Shown here in pieces: positions 10,113 to 20,620 of a stretch of DNA of 64,000 nucleotides. The notes under the pieces are model-generated. The model had not been told where the DNA came from and did not search any database. It worked only from the letters and a program-made list of their open reading frames with translations. Where the stretch lies: contig JANTQA010000047.1 in assembly GCA_027625915.1 (NCBI GenBank), positions 10,602,001 through 10,666,000 on the forward strand. The letters run 5' to 3'. Each line of letters begins with the position of its first letter. Position 1 is the stretch's first letter. This stretch comes from Anaeramoeba flamelloides (lineage: Eukaryota; Metamonada; Anaeramoebidae). The translations under genes were made by a program, and so were the position numbers.

Positions 10113-11438
10113 ATGTCTACATATAAATCAGCATGTAATGGGTGTAGGTTGTACTTTCCTTCAAGAGAAGAATTGATGAAGCACTATAAAACAGAATTTC
10201 ATCAATTTAATTTAATCAGAAAGTCCCAACAATTAATTCCATTAACGAAGGAGCAATATGATCAGTATCTGGAAGAGCAAACAGAATATGAGAAAAACCA
10301 AAAAAAAACAAGAGGGAGAGTCAAAGGAAGAAAAGCACAAAGAAGAAGAAGAGAAAAAATCAGAAGAGAACAAGAATTGACAAACATTGTGCAAGGCATA
10401 TCTGGGAACAAAAAACAGAGACGTCCTTCTCCAAGAAAAAACCAAAATTTACAACAAACAAATAAACAAACAAACGAAAAAGAAAACAAAACTGTAAAAG
10501 AAACAGTAAACAAACAAACGAACGAAACCATAAAGGAAAAAGAAACAAAAGAAAAAGAAACCAAAATACAAGAAACAACAAACGAAAAAGAACAAGAACA
10601 AGAACAAGAGCAAGAACAAGAACAAAAAACGACTCAAAACAAAATGACGCAAGAAGAATATGAAGAAAACCGATTAAAGGAAAAATTAAAAAGAAATTTG
10701 TCCCAACAAGTCGGTGTTAACACATGTGCGTTTTGTGGAAAGGAATGCGGCTCTGTCAAAAAAACACTCTCGCATATGTCGAAAGTGCATTGCTTTTATA
10801 TCCCAGATCTGGACTTTTTGACCGATCCTGAGGGCTTGGTGACTTACATAAATGACAAGATCTCACTGGGTAATTTCTGTTGCTATTGTGACAAAGAATT
10901 TAAATCCTTGGTTGCGGTGAGGGACCACATGATCAGCGCAGGCCATACAAGGATCAAAACTTCTCAGGACAATTGGGAAGAATTTGCAGACTATTACGAT
11001 TATTCTTCGTCTTACACCCAAGAGGGTATTGATCTGCTTGTTGATGAACTTTTCCCAAACGAAGAGATCATAACAGAAGAAATGGAAGAAACAGTACAAG
11101 AAACGATGGTGTCTGTGAGATTTTTCCCAAAGCCCGTTGTCGATCCAATAACAAAGGAATTACTGATCGACGGTGGTACAAGGCGGTTGGGTAACCGAGA
11201 GTTCAAGCATATTTATAAACAAAAAATTGATTATGAAAAGGTTGAGAAAATGAAACAGTTATTAGAAAAAAAATATCTCGCTCTTGGGTGGGTTGGTTCA
11301 GACTATACCTGGGAAGAGGCTAAAAAAATGAGAAAGAAACTCAATGTACAATCAAAACGACAAGTTAAAGAAATTAGTCAAAGATCAGAAGGATTTAATT
11401 CCCTAAGAAGATTGTATAATTTACCCACCAAACATTAG
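10113..11438 (+). CDS. ZNF622: REI1/ZNF622-like 60S ribosome biogenesis zinc-finger protein
   Basis: A 441-residue cytoplasmic 60S maturation factor. Family knowledge: Rei1/Reh1/ZNF622 bind pre-60S particles near the polypeptide exit tunnel and help release shuttling factors. Three zinc fingers are visible: Cys8-Cys11-His24-His30, with the U1-like continuation HYKTEFHQFNLIRK that is characteristic of the family; Cys205-Cys208-His221-His226; and Cys256-Cys259-His272-His278. After the last finger comes an acidic NWEEFADYYDYSSSY segment, then the conserved C-terminal region with GGTRRLGNREFKHIYKQ near 350-370. Between fingers 1 and 2 is a low-complexity Lys/Glu/Gln/Thr insert (about residues 65-195), which accounts for the extra length. 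The gene is intronless. Confidence in the family is high; whether it matches Rei1 or Reh1 in function cannot be told. Confidence 0.92.
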   Translation: MSTYKSACNGCRLYFPSREELMKHYKTEFHQFNLIRKSQQLIPLTKEQYDQYLEEQTEYEKNQKKTRGRVKGRKAQRRRREKIRREQELTNIVQGISGNKKQRRPSPRKNQNLQQTNKQTNEKENKTVKETVNKQTNETIKEKETKEKETKIQETTNEKEQEQEQEQEQEQKTTQNKMTQEEYEENRLKEKLKRNLSQQVGVNTCAFCGKECGSVKKTLSHMSKVHCFYIPDLDFLTDPEGLVTYINDKISLGNFCCYCDKEFKSLVAVRDHMISAGHTRIKTSQDNWEEFADYYDYSSSYTQEGIDLLVDELFPNEEIITEEMEETVQETMVSVRFFPKPVVDPITKELLIDGGTRRLGNREFKHIYKQKIDYEKVEKMKQLLEKKYLALGWVGSDYTWEEAKKMRKKLNVQSKRQVKEISQRSEGFNSLRRLYNLPTKH

Positions 11439-12827
11439 ATCTTAAAATAAAAAATTACAAACCCTTTAATGCTTTATTAAATAATTTTTATTTTTTTCGT
11501 TTACCTTTTTATTCCAATTTTTGATCCATTACCAATATCCATTTTTGAGCCGTAAAATATTATTTTAATTGAGTGACAAAATATTTTCTTTCTAAAATAA
11601 ATTTTGAGTCTCTATCGATGTACATAAAATTTGAAATGAAAGGTGTTGTATTTGAGGAAAATAATTTATTTGTTTTTTCTATTCTTAATTTTTATGCTCT
11701 AAATTGACCGAACTGTGAATTTTCTTTTGGGATATATATTAATTTTTTTTTTTTTATATTCTAATTATTTTAATTCTGAAAAGAAATAAATATTTATGAT
11801 ACCATCCCATTTTGATTGATTTATACAATTTTCATTCTGGAAAACCTAATTGAATTTTGGATTAAATTCATGTTCTTTGTTTTTTTTTATTTATTTTTTT
11901 GTGATTGAAAAAATGAAAACTAAAACCCATTTCAAAAATTGTGACTCGCCCGAAATAATAAATCAAAAAAAAAAAATATCCTTTACTATTCAAGAACAAA
12001 AAATAATTAAATCTGATCAGTAATTCATTTTTAAAATATTCTAAACTTATATTAATCTGAAGTTTTAAAAATTAAAAAAATAAACTCAAAAACTAAATAA
12101 AGGTAAGAAATAATTTTTGAAATGAGAATCAAGGATTAATTATTACTAAATTTTCAGAAAAAAGGTGAGTACAAAGAAATTTTTTCAATAATTAAATCCA
12201 TTTTCAAAGACATTATATCGTCTCATTTTTCTTAGTGATTATTTGTCTTTCAAAAGATCTGTTTTTTTTCAATTTGTTCTTTTTCAAAAAAAAAGAAATC
12301 AAAAAAAAAAATAACCAATAAAAAAAAAAGAAAAATTTTTCAAAAAAAAAAGAACAAAAAAACAAGTAAAAAAAAAAAAAAAAAAAAAAAAGAAAAAGAT
12401 AAAGAAAGGATAAAGAAAAACAGAAATTTGAAAAAGTAAAACTAAAATTTGTAAAGTAAAATAAAAAATGTTTTTGATCTCAAAATTGAAAATTTTTTTG
12501 CAATATAAATAAAGAATAAACACTCCAAATAACTTCCCCATTAACATTATAAAGTGAGTAAAAATTTTTGAAAAATAGTTTATGATTTAAAAGAATGAAA
12601 TTGAATAAACTTGTTTTTATTTGATGAAAATTAAATTTTTTATATTATACAAATTCTTGAGTAAATTCATTTTAATTGTTACTAATATTATTTGCTACTT
12701 CAAAATGTACTATTATTGATTGTAAAATAATGCACAGTTTTTATCTAGATTTTCAAATGAAATTTTATTATCAGTTTTAATTTTTAATATTCCTTTGTTT
12801 TTATTATATATACATATACATATATAT

Positions 12828-14576
12828 CCCTTAGTACCCCAGATTCGCCTAAAATTCATCAATTTTTTAGAAAAAAAAATAAAATAATATTGATGTGCTA
12901 ATATATTTATTTTCTTCTTTGTCTTTAATCCAGATTTGAATTATAATAAAAAGTCAAAATAGTTCAAAGATAAAGTAGTTATGTTATTTATTTTTTTTTG
13001 AAATTCTAAATAATAATAATAATAATTCATTGTTATATTTTTTTAAAAGATTTTTATTTTTATTTTAATTTTTGAAATCAGAAATTTTATTACAGTAATA
13101 GTAATCCAAACTCAACACATTGATTTATTAATAATAATAACTGAAAAACAATTTTGCTAATTTTATGATAAAACAAATAAATAAAACAATAAATTACTGA
13201 GAAATTTAATTTTTTTTTTTTACAAAAAATTCAATTAATATTGAACCAAGAGAAAAATGAAATTAATTTCTTTAGTCCAAAATTAAAAGTTTAATATGAA
13301 TAATTTTCTAAAACTTTTATTTAAGCTATAAAAATTACTTTAAAAAAAACAACAAAAAAAAAATTGTAAAATAATTTCATTTATTAAATTGGAATTAAAC
13401 CAATCAAAACTTTTTTAATCGATAAAATAAAATAACTAAATTGACAAAAAAATAAAAAAACAACTTTTTAAATATTATTCGAAGATAATACAATAAACTT
13501 CAAAACCAATTTTTTTTTGTATTAGATGTTATGAGTAAAAATTTGAATAACATCGTATGGAATTTGAAATTTTCCTTTCTAAAGTAACTCGGATCTTGGA
13601 AAATAAGTTCTAATATATGGTCTGTAATTCAATAATATTATTTATTTTATATCTAGATTTTAAAAAGTCAAAAATTAAAAAATAGTTAAAATTAAAAAAA
13701 AAATCAATTATTAATCTGACTCGAACTATTAGCCAAATCATTTAAATTTGAAAAAAAATCTTGTTGAAAAAATTTCCAAATTTTTTCCTGTGTATTCTGT
13801 GGAAGTGTCTAGGTTTTCCAGGATTAGAAAGAATTTAGTAAAATCTATGATTTTACTCAATTCTTTCAAATCCTAGAAAACCTAACGACAGTGGATAGTT
13901 TCTATTTGGTCATAAAAATGATAAATTTATTTTATATATATATATATTAATTATTTTTCTTCTCTTTTTTTTTTATTTGATGAATTTTCTTTAATTACCC
14001 CTTTCTATAAATAAATAAATAAATAAATAAATAAATTTCCAAATTTTACGATGAAAAAAAGAATATTTTTTTTTCAAATTTAATTTATATTTTTTTTTAT
14101 TATTAAATTATTCAGAATCAAATATAGATATTTTTATTGAATGGTAATTAGTAGAAAAAACAAATTTTCTATGTGATGTCAAAATATCTTTTGTAATGAA
14201 TAAATTATTTAATTAAGTATTTTAGGAAATTTTGGGGTACAAAGGGCCCCAAAAAAATTTCCAGTAAAGTATGATGAATTTTAATCATAAAAACTAAGAG
14301 TTTTTTGATGTCTAGACAAACTTTTCAAAAAAAAGTAAAATTTTTTTGGAAAAAGTTGGGTTAAAAAATAGTAAAATCACAATAGCCAAAAAAACATTCC
14401 CAATGTTGAAAAATTTTTTTCAAGTTATTTTTTTATTTTGTGTAACTATACAATTTTTTATTATAAATTTTCTTTTTAATATAATTTTTTATAAATTCTA
14501 TATCTTATAATGCTTTGATAACATTTCAAATTAAAAACCCTGTTTGAAATAATTAGTATATTCTGGGTACTAAGGG
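12828..14576. repeat. inverted CCCTTAGTACCC ends 1.75 kb apart
   Basis: CCCTTAGTACCCCAG at 12828-12842, preceded by a TATATA run, is mirrored by CTGGGTACTAAGGG at 14563-14576, followed by TATATA. A weaker mirror, TTTTGGGGTACAAAGGG, lies at 14230-14246. The pair may mark the ends of a 1.75 kb element (or a 1.4 kb one using the inner copy) that has inserted in AT microsatellite. The interior has no coding frame and contains the hairpin repeat at 13809. Confidence 0.45.
13809..13886. repeat. nested-hairpin repeat, single-module copy 3
   Basis: One clean hairpin: an arm of about 37 bases starting CTAGGTTTTCCAGGATTAG, a loop of about three bases, and a closing arm ending CCTAGAAAACCTAAC. Flanks are GGAAGTGT on the left and GACAGTGG on the right. 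Its right arm, read on the other strand, matches the left end of copy 1 at 2226 almost base for base. Confidence 0.8.
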
Positions 14577-14920
14577 ATATATATATATATATATATGCAT
14601 ATATATATATATACTATTTTTCAGTCAAAGTCCAGTTGTAATGGATATAATACATGAGTTGAAAGGTGTTGCATAGATATTAAAAGAAAAATTTTATTTT
14701 GAAAATATTCAAAATTGGAATCATTTTTTCACATTTATACACATTTTTGTATTTTTTTTTTCGATTTTTTTTTTAATACCTCATTCAGTTGCAAAAAATT
14801 TTTTTATTGCAAGATTGCTAGTCACTTGGTAAAAATGTGTTATTCTAAGGTCATTGAAACCATGTAAATGATTGTTGAGAAATCCTATTGATTTCTATTA
14901 TAATTTTATTCAATCTTTGA

Positions 14921-15089
14921 TACTGGTATTTGATAAATAAATGTGAATAATTTTCACTTCATTTTCATTTCCTTTTTCAAATAGAGACCATAAATACCAA
15001 CACACTTTGTTTGGTGGACTTGATTTCTAAAATAAAAGTATGGAAAATGAAGTGAAAAATGTTTCATATTTATTATTCAAATACCAGTA
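14921..15089. mobile_element. 169 bp MITE with TACTGGTATTTG ends
   Basis: Both ends begin TACTGGTATTTG and continue as inverted repeats of about 46 bases, each including TTTTCACTTCATTTTC. The interior of about 75 bases is non-coding. This is the best preserved copy of a family with further copies at about 4360, 25371 and 62422. The order of motifs in the arms resembles that of the TTACT-ended MITEs at 16113 and 16579. Confidence 0.75.
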
Positions 15090-15333
15090 GAAGTTCAAAA
15101 CAGAATATTGTTGTTTTTCTCAATAGTACCCTAAAAATTTAGTTTATCAATTTTTAAGAAAATTTATTGATTAATTAGTTTTCTTTCAGACATATATCAA
15201 CAATTCTTTGATGTGTATTATTCTGTTTATTTATTATTGGTTCTTCAAAGGTCAATTATATACAATAATTGGTATTTGAAAAAAACGTTGGGCAACTTTG
15301 ACCACAACAAAGTTTATATATATATATATATAT

Positions 15334-15910
15334 GGTATTTCCAAAAAAGTGGGGCATTTTTTTTACATTTCAGAAAAAATAATCTTTTTTAGTGATGATA
15401 ATCATTAATCAACTATACAAAATTAAGCTTAATATTTATACTGATTAATTAAACCACTTATGTATTTAATTCAAAGCATGTTAGTTGAAATATTCCCAAA
15501 AAATGAAAAAAAAAAGCACTTTTTTTGGTTAAAGCAATGTACGACCAATTTCAATAAAAAACCGGAAATATGGAAAGGGAACAAATGACTTTTTAAACAA
15601 AAAAACGCAGTTATATGTTTTTAATTATATTGTAAATTTTGTTGATATTATACAAGTTATGAAAATATTTTTTTCGATCAAAAAGAAAATAATTAACACT
15701 AATTTTCACCATAAAAAAATATCCGATAAAATTGAGATCATAAATTTTAATATATTTTATTTCTGAAATACAATACTAATAAACAAATTGAATTATTATC
15801 AATAATCTAAAAATGGTGGTTAATTATTTTATATATTTAAATCCTTTTTTGTAGAATTGCTTATATAAATATATTTTAAAATAAATTTGCCCCACATTCT
15901 TGGAAATAGC
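15334..15910. mobile_element. TA-flanked element with GGTATTTCC ends
   Basis: The left end GGTATTTCCAAAAAAGTGGG and the right end (other strand) GCTATTTCCAAGAATGTGGG are inverted repeats, each bordered by a (TA)n run. An internal AAAAGCACTTTTTTTGG near 15515-15530 resembles the far end of the related copy at about 48685-48905, so the unit may be the 200 bp left part or the whole 577 bp. No coding frame is present. Confidence 0.5.
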
Positions 15911-16112
15911 TTATATATATATATATATAAGTTGTAATGAGAACTTGGCTTTTTGTAACATTTCATTAAAAGAACAATATATTACTGATAAATTCTTAAT
16001 AATTACAAATACTTCTGAATTCAATTTCCATTTAATCAAACCCAATTAACTATTCTTTCTAAACTATTCTTTACATTGAGGATCGCGAAGATCAACTAAT
16101 TCAACAACTTTC

Positions 16113-16344
16113 TTACTATTTGTTGAAAAATAAAGGGAATAAAATTTTCATTCAGATTTCCAAAAAAGATTTTTGAAAACAAAGAAACTTTCAAATTTTT
16201 AATTATGAAAAGACAGTTTAAAAAAAATTCATTTACCTTTTTGAATTGAAACTTTGATGTTTTATACTACATTGTTGAGAGGTTTTTTTTTTTTGGATTG
16301 TTGAATGAAAATTTTTAATCTTGTTATTTTTCAATTAACAGTAA
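16113..16344. mobile_element. 232 bp MITE with TTACT ends, copy A
   Basis: The left arm, TTACTATTTGTTGAAAAATA followed by an AAAATTTTCATTC block, is mirrored at the right end, which on the other strand reads TTACTGTTAATTGAAAAATA and then AAATTTTCATTC. The interior is non-coding. A second copy lies 235 bases further on. Confidence 0.7.
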
Positions 16345-16578
16345 CATTTAAATTAATAAAATACTTTATTTCAAAGCTAAGGCAAAAAAATTTCTAAATG
16401 GAAAATGAAGAAAAAGTTTAAAAACATTTTTAGAATTTATCAACTGGAATGATCAAAAAAAATGTGGTATTGTATTATACAAAAATAAACTATTTTTCAA
16501 ATTAGTTTGATTTTTTGTTTGCAATATAACTAAATAAGATTTCTTGATTATTAAAATGATAAATTGTATTTAATGGGT

Positions 16579-16807
16579 TTACTATTTGTTGCAAAATAAA
16601 TGGAACAAAATTTTCATTTGTCTTTCCAAAATTAGATTTATAAAATCAGTTAACATTTAAAATTCTATAATACTTGAAACCAGCATAAATTATGAATTTA
16701 ACTTTCAGGATTGGGTAGCTTGATGATTTATTTTAATTCTTGGAATGTGATTTTTTTGGAAAGCCTGAATGAAAATTTTGATGCTTTTATTGTACAATTA
16801 ACAGTAA
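16579..16807. mobile_element. 229 bp MITE with TTACT ends, copy B
   Basis: Same family and orientation as the element at 16113. The left arm reads TTACTATTTGTTGCAAAATA and the right arm, on the other strand, TTACTGTTAATTGTACAATA; both continue into AAAATTTTCATT. The arms carry different substitutions from copy A, so this is not a recent duplication. Confidence 0.7.
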
Positions 16808-17077
16808 TTTACAAAGCAAGAAGAAAATATTGATAGAGCATTAACTTGAAAATAATTAGTAATATAAAACAAATTTGAACCAAAAAAAGTCTCGTTTTTT
16901 CAGAACCAGATAACAAAAAAAAACAACCAAAAGGAATAAAATAAAGGAAGTCTAAGTTAAAGATCAATTTGTGCTTTATTTTTATTAAGAATTTCTATTT
17001 TGAATTCAGTAGAATTGTTGTCGTCTAAAGTGTGGCAATCTGCAATTGTTCTCCACAACAAACACAATGATTAAAAA

Positions 17078-17540
17078 TTATTTTTTGCCATGGGCGCGTG
17101 TATAGATTAATTGTTTGTTATGTTTAATAACTGGTTTAATTTTCTTTTCTTTTTCAAGTTCAAGAATAGCCTTTCTTGCTAAGGAAACAGAAATTTTCAT
17201 TCGATCGGAGACAATACCTGGGGTAATGACTTTATAATTTGGGACTATTGATGAAATTAAATATTTTTTTTTTTTTGTTAATTTTTTTTTTTTTTATTTA
17301 TTTTTTTTGAGGAGAAAAAAAGAAAAAATTTTATCAAAAGAAAAAAAAAAGCAAAAGCAAAAAGAAAAAAAATAATAACAAACCTTCTTTGTAAAGTCTG
17401 TCCCAAGTTTCTTGATCCATATAAGTGGTTCTAATAACCTTTTCTTGGACCTTTCCTTGAGTCCACTTCTTCTTTTTTTTTTTTCCTCCTTTTGCTTTAA
17501 GTTGGGCTGCTTTTGATTTTGGTGCTTTTTTTGGTGGCAT
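17078..17540 (-). CDS. RPS25: 40S ribosomal protein eS25, two exons
   Basis: Exon 1 is 17540-17384 and exon 2 is 17244-17078 (with TAA), giving a 107-residue protein, the normal size of eS25, a component of the head of the small ribosomal subunit. Exon 1 encodes the Lys-rich N-terminus and the start of the winged-helix domain ([15 protein letters not shown], then DRLYKE). Exon 2 encodes [20 protein letters not shown] and ends in [10 protein letters not shown]. Both parts align with eS25 without gaps across the junction: GAA-G plus TC restores the Val of the conserved EVPNYK motif. The intron begins GTTTGTT and ends ATCAATAG. The start ATG is preceded by an A-rich leader. Confidence is very high. 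Confidence 0.96.
17245..17383 (-). other. RPS25 intron, 139 bp
   Basis: A GT-AG intron in phase 1. On the sense strand it begins GTTTGTT and ends CATCAATAG. It contains a pyrimidine tract of mostly T ahead of the acceptor and two poly-T/poly-A stretches. It is the only short intron in the window and gives a reference for ordinary splice signals here. Confidence 0.93.
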
Positions 17541-17764
17541 TTTATAATTGTTGTCTTATCTTGAAAATGATAAAAAGGGATTGAGAATATTTGAAAAAAA
17601 GAAATGAATGTAATGATATCTGAGACAAAGAAAAAAAAAATGAAACTAGATCATTTTAATTCACATTTGAGAATAGTAATCTTTTGAAAATGAATTTTTA
17701 AGGATTAGAAGAGTGTTTTTGTGTCATTAAGATCTTAATTGGATTGATATTTATAAAATATTTT

Positions 17765-18120
17765 TTAAGGGAGTGGTGTTCACATCTAATTAATCGAAGG
17801 ACAAGTATTTATTAAGGCTGTTCAATCACAGGAGTTTTCAATGGTGTAAGTGTTGACAAAAAAGTAAAAAAATCTCGATCTCATCAGTTACAAATGATTC
17901 TTGTTTAAGTAAAAAATTTAGCAATTTTGATAAATATTGTCATTTTGAGATAAATTTAACTGGCTGAATCATCTATATTCTGACTCTAAAGTTAAAAAAT
18001 AACCACCCCAATTTGCCTGGAAATGTAGATTAATAACCAAAAACTTTAATTTAATATTAAATTAATTAATTTCCTCAGAGATTATTTTAACAAATATTTT
18101 TTCAGAAATGCAACTCAATT
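17765..18120 (+). mobile_element. TTAA-bounded family, partial copy
   Basis: Starts TTAAGGGAGTGGTG and then follows the block order of the copy at 5528: an ATCTCATCAG..AAATGATTCTTG block, a gap, TATATTCTGAC, and a stretch ending ATGTAGATTAATAACCAAA. The far end is not clear. It lies about 225 bases upstream of the eS25 start codon. Confidence 0.5.
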
Positions 18121-20049
18121 GAAAATACAATTATCTTAAGATAAATTTAATAAAAGTAATCCATTCTTAATGTGTGTTTATATGAATAATCATTGATTGA
18201 ATCTTTGAAGAGAAAAGTATTAAAAAAAAAAGTCCCTTTTAGTGGGTTATAAATATTAATTTTTAAATAGTAGAATCTAGTAACAGAAGTTTGTAACCAC
18301 TGACTCTCATTCGTCAGATAAAGAACCAAAAAATTATTTTTTCTTTGATGGACAAACCAAGCAAATATGGCACAAATTTTCTTTTAAAAATTATTATTTG
18401 AGTTGAAAAAAAAAAGATTGTGTTTTTATGACAAAAGATTTTTTATATGTTATTCTTGTTTTTTTTTTGAAGTCTTTTGATTATTTTGTGTATTATATGT
18501 GATCTTAAATGACCCGATTTAAATTCTTAGTGTTGTAATAGCATTATTATTTTTTGATTTTTAGATTTCTGATACTTGTTTTTCAAAAAAATTTAAATAT
18601 GTTAATTTTGAATAGTGATGTTTTGGTAAAATATCCAATAATTTGATGCTCAATATTATCTATAATAGTTTTTTTATGAAATCTTTAAACTAAATAGTAA
18701 AAATAAGATTTATTTTCAATTGAAACATAATTTAATTTTAGATGAACAAATGGCTATCACTAATTCCCCAAGGGAAACCTTTTCGATGAAATATTTTTCT
18801 CCTTTATTTTCGAATTCTCTTATTATGTATTTTTCAACTGTAATATAACTGTTCATTCACTACACTATTATGAAAAAATAAAATTGAAAATTTCAAGTCA
18901 GATATGTCTATTTTTTCAATTATATTTCATCTTTGTTAATCGATTTTATTCACAAAAGAATCAACATTGCAGTTTTTATCAACATTGAGAATGTTGTATT
19001 TATTGTTATATAAGTTACAATTTTTTAAAAGTCTCTAGTCAATAAAAATGGTCTCTTTTGGGGTAAAAAATATAAATAGAGGTGGCAATGAATTTCTCTT
19101 TAAATTTAACTTTAGAATATTTTGATTTTTTTCCTTCTTCCCCCCCTGGCTTGAATATTATTTATATTGGGAAAAAGAGTTATACCCTCAAAAAATCAAT
19201 TGGTCACTTGCTAATACTGAGACAATAAAACACAAAAGTATGAGTAACTTGAAAACTAAAAACAAAAAAGCAAAGGCTAAAAATTATCAAAGGTTTAAAT
19301 TTCATCTGATCAAAAAAAAAAAAATAACAATAACTAATACAACCATCTTTAAGTGAACATTCATGATCAATTATCAAATTATAAAACCAACCAAATGTAT
19401 CGTGGTTGTGATTTTGTAAGTTCTTAATTAAAGATTGTATTGTTTTTATTTTTGATTTTTGACTAATTGCTTCTTATAAACCTTTTTTAACTATCAATTT
19501 TTTTTTTTTTTTTTCCTTTTTCCTTGTCAATTTTTTGCTTTTGCTTTTTTTAACATAAAAAATTTTGGGTCTATCTTTCCCTTTAACAATAGTGGAATCC
19601 ATGATTTTATGCTGAAATTACTTTTATGGAAATTTAAGTAAAAGGATATATATAGTACAATTTACACATCTCCCATCAACAAAAATAAGTAAATCTCTTT
19701 TCAGGGATTTTAATCCCCAAGCTCAAAAAAAAAAAAAAAAAAAACAAATCTAAAAAGTGAATTTCCAATTTTTTTCTAACACTTTTAACGAAATTAGACC
19801 CCACATATTCTTAGATTATTTATTACAATATTTTTTATTTGAAAAATAAGATAATAACTAAAATCAATTAAAATCTACACATTTTCCTTCTTCTTTGTAA
19901 CCTTAAGTTTTGTATTTGTAAAAATTTTGCGGAATTTTCAACTTATAATTAATAAGAAACTATTTTGATCCTTACTCAAAATGTTATGTAGTTCACTTTT
20001 TATTGAAACCTTCAGCGCTACTTCCACATAGGAGTAAATAATCTCTAAT

Positions 20050-20620
20050 CTTTATCCTTATATCTATTATTTTTTATTTTTTTTTATCAAATGTTTGGCA
20101 CCCTGTTCTTGATTTTTTTGTTTTTTTACTACCTCCAAGAGAATATATAAAATAATAAAAATTATTTTTACTTTTTTTTGATCTGATATAGTACAGACAT
20201 ACACACATACAATTTCACAATATATTATAAACTCATCTTTATTCAAAGTTTCCCGTTTAATTGAGTATATATTACAAATTTTATGAGTTTTGTTCATTAT
20301 TCTTCTCAAAACAAATTATCAATTTTAAGATCAGAAACATTTTTTCTTATTTATTCAAATTTTTTTAGATTGCTTTTGCTTTTTACTTTTTCTTTTTTGC
20401 TTGTTTATTTTTTATTTTTTTTTCTAAGCAACAATTTGAAAAAAAAAAAATAATACTTAAAAACCCCAAATAAACATGAAAAAAAATTGAGACGATTTTT
20501 TTTTAAATTAATACACTTGTTTTGAAAAAAAAATTCTTGCCAACAATTTGAATTTCCGAAAGATTTAAAGAACTTTTACAAAACAGAACTTCCAATGATA
20601 AAGGGACCCAATTTTTTTTT
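20050..20620 (+). mobile_element. AAATAAACTC-family blocks, second copy
   Basis: Blocks such as TTTTATGAGTTTTGTTCATT, a long CTTTTTACTTTTTC/poly-T section, and an end block AACTTCCAATGATAAAGGGA occur in the same order as in the copy at 6495. The left terminal sequence is not recognised. A possible terminal piece (CTTTGAGTGAAATGGAGTTT) lies further on, at about 21880-21900, which suggests an interrupted or expanded copy. Confidence 0.45.

Larger units (their letters stand above)
11439..17077. other. intergenic region rich in short inverted-repeat elements
   Basis: No gene is supported in these 5.6 kb. The stretch at 12299-12547 reads open only because of poly-A/poly-T tracts. Distinct elements, listed separately, are an inverted pair at 12828/14576, a hairpin repeat at 13809, and MITEs at 14921, 15334, 16113 and 16579. 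Simple repeats include (AT)n at about 13934-13949, (AAAT)n at 14007-14036 and (AT)n near 14577-14612, 15315-15333 and 15911-15930. Confidence 0.65.

Noticed and set aside
12299-12547. 82-codon open frame on the - strand
   Set aside because: Made of poly-A/poly-T tracts giving Phe/Lys runs.
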